Shown: positions 54,824-62,496 of the stretch, piece after piece
Layout: the number at the start of each line of letters is the position of its first letter
Position numbering within the stretch: the first letter of the stretch is position 1
Source: JACPUW01 sp049115495
GTDB taxonomy: Bacteria > Bacteroidota > Bacteroidia > CAILMK01 > JACPUW01
NCBI GenBank assembly: GCA_049115495.1
Contig: JAGDZV010000004.1
Span: forward strand, 124,001-188,000
Reading direction: 5' to 3'
Length of the DNA: 64,000 bases
Translations under genes and position numbers: made by a program
Notes under the pieces: generated by a model
Databases searched by the model: none
What the model saw: the letters and a program-made list of their open reading frames with translations, nothing else
What the model was told of the DNA's origin: nothing

Positions 54824-55636
54824 TTAAAAGGTGTAACAAGGAGACGATCCAAGTCTTTTAGTAATGCTAATTAAAAGAAAACCATACAAGTCTCTATTAT
54901 TTGGATTTCCTCTAAGAGTACCTGGAACAGCTGCTTCTAACCCCGCTTCTGGTCTTCTATCAGATAATGCAACGCTTGTAGCTCCGTACTCTGTTTGAGC
55001 CAATTCACTAAAATCAGGATAGTATCCACTAATATCGTCAAGATAATCAGTAAAAGTTGGTCTTACGCTTAGCTCAAGACCAAAAATAATACCATCAGAT
55101 ACAGACTTTTTGAAGCCTAAACCAAAAGGAATCGCCAATCCATATTGAGAATACATTTCTAAGTTACTTCCTGGAATGGTTTGTCCTTCAGTTCCAAGCT
55201 GTCGTAAATTAATGTAAGTATTGCTTGATGTTTGCGCTTGAGGATTAAATCTAAATCCAGCAACTCCACCAAAAACATATGGAGTAAAAGTTAAAAATGG
55301 CGAACCAGGCATAAATGGCAGAAAGTCATACTCCATAGTTACCCCTAATTCTTGAATGGTTGTTCTAAAATTGAGGTTTGTAAATTCATCACTAATGGTA
55401 TTTCTGTCTTCTCCGCTTATTCTACCAACGGTAAGTTCAGCCCTTAACTTCCACTGAGCAGTTAAGTTCGCTCTCATTAAAAGGCCTCCAGCAAAATTTG
55501 ATTCAGATGGAACGGGTCTTGAAGCTAAATCACCAAGGTAATTGGCTATACCAAAGCGTACGCCAAGTTCCATTTGCGAAAAGCCGTAAAATGGAACAGA
55601 CAAAATGCCAACAATAAGTAAGGCACGTAATTTCAT
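54824..55636 (-). CDS. PorG-like (DUF6089) outer-membrane protein 1
   Basis: 270 residues from the ATG at 55636, which starts a regular signal peptide (MKLRALLIVGILSVPFYGFS); the longer frame from 55717 begins inside nadK and puts 27 odd residues ahead. MELGVRFGIANYLGDLAS, FTPYVFGGVAGFRFNPQA and FTDYLDDISGYYPDFSE are the family marks, with a terminal strand ending in Phe. In several Bacteroidota the gene after nadK is one DUF6089/PorG gene followed by uppS and bamA; here two further DUF6089 copies follow instead. Confidence 0.85.
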   Translation of the reverse strand: MKLRALLIVGILSVPFYGFSQMELGVRFGIANYLGDLASRPVPSESNFAGGLLMRANLTAQWKLRAELTVGRISGEDRNTISDEFTNLNFRTTIQELGVTMEYDFLPFMPGSPFLTFTPYVFGGVAGFRFNPQAQTSSNTYINLRQLGTEGQTIPGSNLEMYSQYGLAIPFGLGFKKSVSDGIIFGLELSVRPTFTDYLDDISGYYPDFSELAQTEYGATSVALSDRRPEAGLEAAVPGTLRGNPNNRDLYGFLLISITKRLGSSPCYTF

Positions 55637-55694
55637 GCTGCTAGTTTTCAAATCGGTCAACGTTAACTGTAGCTCACGAAAATAAAAGATGCTG

Positions 55695-56591
55695 CTAAAT
55701 AAAAGCGCTTTGTTCACCTAAATTTCGATTATCCTTTCCCCAATTGAGCTTTTCTTGCAGTGTGCTGACAAAACTTTTGTTTTTAAACTTAACAAGGTTT
55801 AGCTCAAATGGAGCTTTTTCAATTTCAATTACACTTTTATAATCAAAGGCTCTATTTCTACTGTCAAAGGCCATTAAAAAGTTGGCACCACGGCCTTCTA
55901 CTACCATCTTTATTTTAGTATCATCTGATACAATAATGGGTCTAATATTTAGATTATGGGGTGCCACCGGAGTAATTAAAAAACTCTTTGCGTTGGGAAA
56001 AAGAATTGGGCCTCCACAACTTAATGAATAGGCTGTGGAACCAGTTGGTGATGATACCAATAATCCATCTGACCAGTATGTGTTAAAAGGTTCTCCATTC
56101 AAATAGCAATGAATGGTAATCATAGCTGATGTATCTCTTTTATGTACGCTAATATCATTTAAGGCATAAGTGGTTAGCTTATTAGGGCCTTCTACGGTGC
56201 ATGAAAGAATGGACCTTTTCTCTATTTCATAGTCTTGGCCAATGATTAATTCAAGTGACTTTTCCAGTTCATTGGGCGATGTGTTTGAAAGAAAACCAAG
56301 GCGGCCTGTATTTATACCTAGTACAGGAACATTACTTTCTTTAACATAGAGAACTGAATCTAATAAAGTGCCATCACCACCAATACTTAAAAAGGCTGAT
56401 GGTTTAAAAGCCGCCAATTGTTTTGGGGTGTTAAAAATTCCTTTATCAATATTATCATCCTTTTGAATGAGCTGTTCTATGCCCTTATGATAAACTAAAG
56501 AAATATTTTTTTCACGAGCAAGCCTTCTTAAGGTATTAAAGGTTTCTATTTCTCCGATATCGAGCTTTCTTGCGTAAACAGCTAGTATCAC
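55695..56591 (-). CDS. nadK: NAD kinase
   Basis: 298 residues. LSIGGDGTLLDSVLYV (about 72-87) carries the GGDGT active-site motif, NTGRLGFLS follows, and LLVSSPTGSTAYSLSCGGPI is the second conserved NAD-binding segment. It phosphorylates NAD to NADP with ATP or polyphosphate. Standard length. 3 bases separate it from the upstream CBS gene; a nadK-CBS pairing is usual in Bacteroidota. Confidence 0.95.
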   Translation of the reverse strand: MILAVYARKLDIGEIETFNTLRRLAREKNISLVYHKGIEQLIQKDDNIDKGIFNTPKQLAAFKPSAFLSIGGDGTLLDSVLYVKESNVPVLGINTGRLGFLSNTSPNELEKSLELIIGQDYEIEKRSILSCTVEGPNKLTTYALNDISVHKRDTSAMITIHCYLNGEPFNTYWSDGLLVSSPTGSTAYSLSCGGPILFPNAKSFLITPVAPHNLNIRPIIVSDDTKIKMVVEGRGANFLMAFDSRNRAFDYKSVIEIEKAPFELNLVKFKNKSFVSTLQEKLNWGKDNRNLGEQSAFI

Positions 56592-56594
56592 GAA

Positions 56595-57260
56595 TTAAAT
56601 ATTTAAGTATTTCATTAGAAGGTCATATCTGTCTTTTAGTTCGTCATCTGAATCAGTAGCCGAAGAATGGGCTAGCAGTTGATAATCAAACCTTTCAAAG
56701 GTTGCAATGATATGTTTTAGGTCCTTCTGGTTAATTTTTATAGTACAATGAAGCTCATCTGCGGCGGCAACAGGTTCAAAATGAAGCGATAGTATTTGAG
56801 CATTGTTGCTTTCTACAATCCTTGAAATCTCTTGAAGGTTGTAGTCATTTGTTTTTAACCTTAAGGTAATAAATGAACCCGGGTTTGAAATTGAAGTAGT
56901 AGTACTTAAGTAATTAATTACATCTTGAGCAGTTAAAAGGCCCGAAAGAAGTCCACTTTCATTCACTACAGGAATTGCTGATAGATTGAATTCTTTGAAA
57001 AACTTAAGCGTTTCAAAAATGAAAGATTGTTCACTTATGCTAAACTTTTCAAGTTCATCAAGGCTTTCGGCAATGGGTTTACCCTCTTCTATATCTTGAT
57101 TAGTTATGGCATCTAAATGTAAGATTCCTATGAATTGGCCTTCGTTGGTAACAGGTAAGTGAAATATTTCAAGATCATAAGCCAATGCGTCTGCGTCAAT
57201 AGCCGTACTATCAACTTCTAACCAGTTATGGCCAGTTGTCATTATGTTCCTTACAATCAT
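56595..57260 (-). CDS. CBS-domain protein with C-terminal ACT-like part
   Basis: 221 residues. Two CBS modules: residues about 5-60 (LEIFHLPVTNEGQFIGILHL) and 75-125 (FFKEFNLSAIPVVNESGLLSGLLTAQDVI). The tail (GSFITLRLKTNDYNLQEISRIVESNNAQILSL) resembles an ACT-type regulatory fold. Such proteins sense adenine nucleotides or other small ligands. Located immediately upstream of nadK, consistent with a nucleotide-linked role (inference). Confidence 0.85.
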   Translation of the reverse strand: MIVRNIMTTGHNWLEVDSTAIDADALAYDLEIFHLPVTNEGQFIGILHLDAITNQDIEEGKPIAESLDELEKFSISEQSFIFETLKFFKEFNLSAIPVVNESGLLSGLLTAQDVINYLSTTTSISNPGSFITLRLKTNDYNLQEISRIVESNNAQILSLHFEPVAAADELHCTIKINQKDLKHIIATFERFDYQLLAHSSATDSDDELKDRYDLLMKYLNI

Positions 57261-57269
57261 TCTATTTTA

Positions 57270-57878
57270 TTAAATAACGTTGAATTGGGATGTTTTCAAT
57301 TTGTCTGCTTTAAAATCATCAACAATTTTAAGCCAGTTTGACATCATTTTCACCCCAAAGGTAGTGAGTACAGCTTCTGGATGAAATTGTACTCCCCAAA
57401 TCATTTGGTCGCTACTGCAAAATGCCATAAGCTCTCTTTTACGAGTGTATGCGCAGGGTATTAGCGAATTTGGTAATTGTTCAAGAATTAGTGAATGATA
57501 GCGTGTAACTTCAGTAGGGCTTTCAATATCATTAAACATGGCCATGCCATTATGTTCTATTTCAGAAACTTTACCATGCATTGGCTTTTCCGCTTTTACT
57601 AGTTGGGCTCCAAAAAATTCACCAATCGATTGAAAGCCAAGGCAAACACCAAAGATTGGTTTTTTACCAATAAAGCGCTTAAATATATCGAAATGCTTAG
57701 GATAGTGCTTTGGAGTGTAGGGGCCAGGACTTATAACAATTCCTTCAACAGCATCCCAATTAATATCATCAATCTCAAAAGCATCATACCTAATCGTTTT
57801 AACCGTATGCTCTTTTCTTCTTAAATAGTCTTGAAGATTATAAGTAAATGAATCAAAGTTGTCAACTAGAAGAATCAA
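57270..57878 (-). CDS. Class I glutamine amidotransferase, anthranilate/aminodeoxychorismate synthase component II
   Basis: 202 residues. LLVDNFDSFTYNLQDYL at the start and VISPGPYTPKHYP define the TrpG/PabA family; catalytic residues Cys in FGVCLGFQS and His-Glu in WGVQFHPEAV are present. It releases ammonia from glutamine for the synthase subunit. No partner subunit gene is nearby, so the pathway (tryptophan or folate) cannot be decided. The 5' end overlaps the cvpA gene by 17 bases. Confidence 0.92.
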   Translation of the reverse strand: MILLVDNFDSFTYNLQDYLRRKEHTVKTIRYDAFEIDDINWDAVEGIVISPGPYTPKHYPKHFDIFKRFIGKKPIFGVCLGFQSIGEFFGAQLVKAEKPMHGKVSEIEHNGMAMFNDIESPTEVTRYHSLILEQLPNSLIPCAYTRKRELMAFCSSDQMIWGVQFHPEAVLTTFGVKMMSNWLKIVDDFKADKLKTSQFNVI

Positions 57879-58410
57879 TACGGTCTGCTATGTTTTTGAA
57901 GTATTCTTCAATATTCGCTATTAATTCTTTTAGCGTTGGTATGATTTCTCCAATAAACTCAATGAGTAAGGGGGTTATCTGCTTAATATAGCGATAAGAG
58001 ATCGATGCTTGCTTTACATTTTCATCAAAAAAATTAGCCAAATCAGCAAGCCAAATAAGGAGACTTATTATCAAGATTGCCTTTGCTGCTCCTAAGGCTC
58101 CACCAGCCAATCTATTGCCAATGTTTAATGATGTTGCCTTCAAAAGCTTTTCAGCTAGCTTACCCAGGTACACAACAACAATGAATACGGCAACAAACAA
58201 TAGTAAGTAAACAAATATGGGAAGGTAAGGAGAGTCTGACTCCTTTAAGCTTCTTATTTGATCAATAGCATAGGTTGAGAACTGAAGTGTTACGATTATG
58301 CCCAACACCATGGCAGCAAGTCCAAAGGCTTCTTTAAGTATTCCCTTGTTAAAACCAACTACCACAAAGTAGGCTAGAGGCAATAAAGCAATAAGATCAA
58401 TTACATTCAT
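57862..58410 (-). CDS. CvpA family membrane protein
   Basis: 182 residues with four membrane helices. The opening LIALLPLAYFVVVGFNKGILKEAFGL is the family mark, followed by FVYLLLFVAVFIVVVYLG and NRLAGGALGAAKAILIISLL. In Escherichia coli CvpA is required for colicin V production; in most bacteria its role is unknown and related to envelope stress. The tail is amphipathic. The first base of the gene is also the last of the yqeY stop. Confidence 0.88.
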   Translation of the reverse strand: MNVIDLIALLPLAYFVVVGFNKGILKEAFGLAAMVLGIIVTLQFSTYAIDQIRSLKESDSPYLPIFVYLLLFVAVFIVVVYLGKLAEKLLKATSLNIGNRLAGGALGAAKAILIISLLIWLADLANFFDENVKQASISYRYIKQITPLLIEFIGEIIPTLKELIANIEEYFKNIADRIDSSS

Positions 58411-58859
58411 TAAGAAAGTAACTTGCCTACTAACGCAGAAATGGCTTTACCGTCAGCTCTTCCAGCTGCTTCTTTCATTGCCATGCCCATTACTTTGCCC
58501 ATATCTGCTTTGCTTTGGGCGCCAGTTTTCGTAATAACTGATTTTACCAAACTTTCAAGTTCTTCACTAGTAAGTTGCTTTGGCAAATACACTTCAAGGT
58601 TGCTCACTTCATCTATTTCGTCTTGTGCCAGCTCAATTCTATTTTGCTTTTTGTAAATATCAATAGATTCATTGCGCTGTTTTACAAGCTTCTGAATGAT
58701 TTTAACACCATCTTCTTCACTAATCTCAGCGCTACCGCCTTTTTCAGTTTTAGCTAAAAGAATAGCTGATTTTACAGCTCTAAGTGCCCTAAGGGCAGCC
58801 TGATTTTTATTTCTCATGGCTGCCTTTAAGTCATTTTGTATTTTTAATTCGAAAGACAT
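58410..58859 (-). CDS. GatB/YqeY domain protein
   Basis: 149 residues. SFELKIQNDLKAAMRNKNQ, LRALRAVKSAILLAKTEKG, the helical middle VKIIQKLVKQRNESIDIYK and MGKVMGMAMKEAAGRADGK are the YqeY features, homologous to the tRNA-binding tail of GatB. It probably helps amidotransferase-related or tRNA functions. Co-transcribed with cvpA (1-base overlap) and 9 bases after gdhA. Confidence 0.92.
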   Translation of the reverse strand: MSFELKIQNDLKAAMRNKNQAALRALRAVKSAILLAKTEKGGSAEISEEDGVKIIQKLVKQRNESIDIYKKQNRIELAQDEIDEVSNLEVYLPKQLTSEELESLVKSVITKTGAQSKADMGKVMGMAMKEAAGRADGKAISALVGKLLS

Positions 58860-58868
58860 AATGCTAAT

Positions 58869-60224
58869 CTAAACAATTCCCTGCGCAATCATGGCATTGG
58901 CAACTTTTTCAAAGCCGGCAATATTTGCACCTACCACGTAGTTGCGTTCAAAACCGTATTTTTTACTTGTAGCCAAAGCAGTATCATGTATCTCGCGCAT
59001 AATTTGTTTCAATCTTTGTTCTACTTCTTCAGCGGTCCAGTATAGTCTTAAGCTATTTTGACTCATTTCTAAGCCTGAAGTAGCTACGCCACCTGCATTT
59101 GACGCTTTACCTGGAGCATACAATATGTTATTTTCTAAGAAAATATTAATGGCTTCAAGGTTAGCCGGCATATTAGCTCCTTCACTCACAAGTTTTATTC
59201 CGTTGTTTATGAGGTTTTGAGCGTCTTTACCATTTATTTCGTTCTGTGTGGCACTCGGAAAAGCACAATCGGCCTTAATATTCCAAATTGGATTGTAATC
59301 CGCATTTCTTTCAACGGCCGTATAAATGGCATTAGGATACTTTTCAATGTATTCTTTAATTCGGCCTCTGCGATTATTCTTAAGGTCTTTTATAAACTCT
59401 AGCTTTTCTGAATCAATTCCTTCTTCATCATAAATAAAACCAGAAGAGTCTGAAGCAGTAATTGGTTTACCACCTAATTGAAGTAGCTTTTCAATAGTGT
59501 ATTGCGCTACATTTCCAGATCCTGAAACTATGCAAGTTTTACCATTGAAATCTTCGTTTATGGTAGCTAGCATATTTTCGGCAAAGAAAACATTTCCGTA
59601 CCCTGTGGCTTCTGGTCTAATAAGACTACCACCCCAACCTAGGCCTTTGCCCGTTAAAACTCCGGTAAACTCGTTGGTTAGTTTCTTATATTGTCCAAAC
59701 ATGTAGCCAATTTCTCTTCCACCTACACCAATATCTCCGGCTGGTACATCTGTATCAGGGCCAATATGTCTGTATAGTTCGCTCATAAAAGCCTGGCAAA
59801 AGCGCATTACTTCATTGTCAGACTTTCCCTTTGGATTAAAATCAGAACCACCTTTTCCGCCTCCCATTGGTAAACCCGTAAGCGCATTTTTAAAGATTTG
59901 CTCAAATGCAAGGAATTTAAGAATACTTTGATTTACCGAAGGATGAAAGCGTAAGCCTCCTTTGTAAGGGCCTATTGCGCTATTCATTTGTACTCGGTAG
60001 CCTTTGTTTACCTGCACATTACCGTCATCATCAAGCCAAGTAATTCTAAAAGTAACCAAGCGCTCTGGCTCGGTCATTCTTTCAAAAATCTTGTGTTTTC
60101 GTACTTCTTGGTTTTTTTCCAAAACAGGAAGAACCGATTCATAAATCTCAGTTACGGCCTGATGAAATTCAACCTCACCTGGGTTTTTAACCTTGAGGTC
60201 ATTGATAAAGTTAGACATTTTCAA
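58869..60224 (-). CDS. gdhA: NADP-specific glutamate dehydrogenase
   Basis: 451 residues, the usual length of the hexameric NADP enzyme. YKGGLRFHPSVN, LPMGGGKGGSDFNPKGKS (substrate Lys) and DVPAGDIGVGGREIGYMFG carry the catalytic region; CIVSGSGNVAQYTIEKL is the Rossmann dinucleotide loop and GANMPAN the later substrate motif. It makes glutamate from 2-oxoglutarate and ammonia. First gene of a nine-gene minus-strand row ending at 53098. Confidence 0.95.
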   Translation of the reverse strand: MKMSNFINDLKVKNPGEVEFHQAVTEIYESVLPVLEKNQEVRKHKIFERMTEPERLVTFRITWLDDDGNVQVNKGYRVQMNSAIGPYKGGLRFHPSVNQSILKFLAFEQIFKNALTGLPMGGGKGGSDFNPKGKSDNEVMRFCQAFMSELYRHIGPDTDVPAGDIGVGGREIGYMFGQYKKLTNEFTGVLTGKGLGWGGSLIRPEATGYGNVFFAENMLATINEDFNGKTCIVSGSGNVAQYTIEKLLQLGGKPITASDSSGFIYDEEGIDSEKLEFIKDLKNNRRGRIKEYIEKYPNAIYTAVERNADYNPIWNIKADCAFPSATQNEINGKDAQNLINNGIKLVSEGANMPANLEAINIFLENNILYAPGKASNAGGVATSGLEMSQNSLRLYWTAEEVEQRLKQIMREIHDTALATSKKYGFERNYVVGANIAGFEKVANAMIAQGIV

Positions 60225-60246
60225 ATAGAGTGTAGAGTTTCAGCCG

Positions 60247-60254
60247 CAAAGGTA
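60247..60254 (-). promoter_or_regulatory. Possible -7 element of gdhA
   Basis: Minus-strand TACCTTTG matches TAnnTTTG, 22 bases before the gdhA ATG. No TTG at the expected distance upstream, so this is a partial match. Confidence 0.4.
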
Positions 60255-60408
60255 AATACCAAAAACATAGAATTATACATGTGTATTAAAGCTTTTTGCT
60301 TGGTAGTTCTAAATATGGCTATTTATAAGTTTAAAACATTAAAAAGCTTGAAATTGAGTAACAATCCAATTGTTTTTGAGTTATTCGTGTACTGCTAGAG
60401 AAATCATT

Positions 60409-62493
60409 GTGCAAATTAATTTTCAGTACTCAATTTACTACCTTTTTGCCATTGCAATTGTGGCAATTGCAATGGCCGTAATTCTATATATCAACTTTGC
60501 AAAGCGATACGAAACCAGTAGACCAATTGTATTTTTTCTCTCGGCTTTACGTTCAATAGCAATATTCTCCATTGGCTTTTTATTGCTTGTTCCATTTGTA
60601 AGACTGGTTAAAAGTCAATTAGAAAAACCTGTAATAGCTATTGGCTTAGACAATTCACAATCTATAAGTCTTTCTGATACAATCACTATTTCAAAAGTTA
60701 AGAAGGCCATTAGCTCAATAGAAAGTGATCTTGCAGATATATATGATGTAGAGACATTTATTTATGGTGATGATGTTTTGCCGGGTGAATGGGATTTGAC
60801 GGCTAAGAAATCGAATATTAGCTCTTGGTTTCATTTTGTTACCAATCAATACAAACATTCAAACCTTGCAGGCGTGGTTACTGTAAGTGATGGTATTTTT
60901 AACGCAGGCGGTAATCCCATTTATTCAGGCTATCAGCTCAATGCGCCGTTATATAATATTGCTGTTGGAGATACCAATGTACCAATAGACGCAAGAATTG
61001 CTTTTGTAAATCATAACGATATAGCTTATAAAGGAAACCAGTTTCCTATAAAATCAGGAATAGCAGTTGAGAAGCTAAAAGGCAAATCTTTGGAACTGCA
61101 ATTATTTAAGGAAGGAAAGCTGCTTAACACTGAACGTATTAATGTTACCAGCGATGACTTTTTTGGTGAGTATGGTTTTTTGGTGAATGCCGACAAAACC
61201 GGAATACAGCAATATGAATTAAGGCTTACTGAATTTGAAGGTGAGCTAAGTATACTTAATAATTCACAAAAAGTTTTTGTTGAAGTAATTGATGCCGACA
61301 AGAATATTTTAATTGCTTACAACGCTCCTCATCCTGATATTGGAGCACTAAGAAGAAGTATTGAAAGAAATCGAAATTATAAAGTAGATCTGTGGTGGGT
61401 AAACGACCCAAATAAAGAAAATAAGGTGAGTGATTACGGCAAATACCACCTTGTAATTATGCACAACTTACCTCAAGGAAATACATTTTTTATGAAACCA
61501 CTTTTGCAAAGCAAGGTTTCAAAACTCTACATTATTGATGATAAAATAAACTTTAGGCAGTTTAACAAAGATGAAGCCCTAGCCAATTTAGATTTGAAGA
61601 GTACCGTTCCAAATCAAGCTTCCGCAGCTTATCATAAAAACTTTGTTGGGTATAGTTTAAATACAACCCAAATGGCTAGAATTGAAGAATACCCACCATT
61701 AAATGCCTTGTTTGGGAATGTATCATTTACAAATAGTAGCGATATTCTGCTTTTCCAAAAAATTGGGAATGTGGTAACAAACTATCCGTTATTATCGATT
61801 TCTCAAAGCAGTAATCAAAAAATTGGCGTTTTAACAGCAACCGGAATTTGGCGTTGGTTTTTACATGAATACGCTGAAAATGATAACTATGAAGGATTAG
61901 ATGAGCTCTTTAATCAAACCATCCAATACTTATCTGTAAAAGAAGATAAAAGAAGATTAAGGCTTAGCCGTAATAGATTTTTGTTTAATGAGAATGAAGA
62001 TGTTGTAATGTCAGTTTCATTTTATAACAAAAATTACGAACCAGCCATAGGTGCTGAAATAGTAGTTAACTTAAGAGATGAAGAAGGTGCTGATTTTCAA
62101 TTCAAATTTTTACCAAAAGGCAGTATTTATGAAATGAATGCTGGTCAATTACCTATAGGAACCTATGAGTATTCAATAGCTGCCACATTAGGCGACGATA
62201 AACATACTTTAAATGGTAAGTTAACCGTTGCAGAAGTTAACATTGAATACATGCAACCGGTTGCAAATCATAATTTGTTGTATCAATTAGCCAACCAAAA
62301 CGAAGGTGAGTTGTTTTATGCAAACAACTTAGATAAGTTGAAAAACATGCTATTAGAAAGTAATAGAGCCAAGCCTATAAGGCATGAGAAAGCAGAAATT
62401 ACAGAGTTAATTCATGAAAAATGGCTTTTTATACTAATTTTAATAGCTTTAACCGTTGAATGGATACTCAGAAAATATAAAGGAGCATATTAA
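60409..62493 (+). CDS. Membrane protein with VWA-like domain, hypothetical
   Basis: About 694 residues from the GTG at 60409 (QINFQYSIYYLFAIAIVAIA); a TTG at 60370 adds only 13 unrelated residues. Two N-terminal helices (about 7-27 and 42-68: FFLSALRSIAIFSIGFLLL) are followed by a periplasmic part with VIAIGLDNSQSISL, which resembles the VWA opening with a DxSxS-type metal site, VVTVSDGIFNAGGNPI, later IGVLTATGIWRW and a carboxypeptidase-regulatory-like segment before a final helix (KWLFILILIALTVEWIL). The layout recalls the membrane proteins that accompany BatA/B in Bacteroidota. Function unknown. The next gene begins 3 bases after its stop. Confidence 0.75.
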   Translation: MQINFQYSIYYLFAIAIVAIAMAVILYINFAKRYETSRPIVFFLSALRSIAIFSIGFLLLVPFVRLVKSQLEKPVIAIGLDNSQSISLSDTITISKVKKAISSIESDLADIYDVETFIYGDDVLPGEWDLTAKKSNISSWFHFVTNQYKHSNLAGVVTVSDGIFNAGGNPIYSGYQLNAPLYNIAVGDTNVPIDARIAFVNHNDIAYKGNQFPIKSGIAVEKLKGKSLELQLFKEGKLLNTERINVTSDDFFGEYGFLVNADKTGIQQYELRLTEFEGELSILNNSQKVFVEVIDADKNILIAYNAPHPDIGALRRSIERNRNYKVDLWWVNDPNKENKVSDYGKYHLVIMHNLPQGNTFFMKPLLQSKVSKLYIIDDKINFRQFNKDEALANLDLKSTVPNQASAAYHKNFVGYSLNTTQMARIEEYPPLNALFGNVSFTNSSDILLFQKIGNVVTNYPLLSISQSSNQKIGVLTATGIWRWFLHEYAENDNYEGLDELFNQTIQYLSVKEDKRRLRLSRNRFLFNENEDVVMSVSFYNKNYEPAIGAEIVVNLRDEEGADFQFKFLPKGSIYEMNAGQLPIGTYEYSIAATLGDDKHTLNGKLTVAEVNIEYMQPVANHNLLYQLANQNEGELFYANNLDKLKNMLLESNRAKPIRHEKAEITELIHEKWLFILILIALTVEWILRKYKGAY

Positions 62494-62496
62494 TAT

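Noticed and set aside
55637..55717. 27-codon extension of PorG-like protein 1
   Set aside because: It overlaps nadK, and a standard signal peptide starts at 55636.
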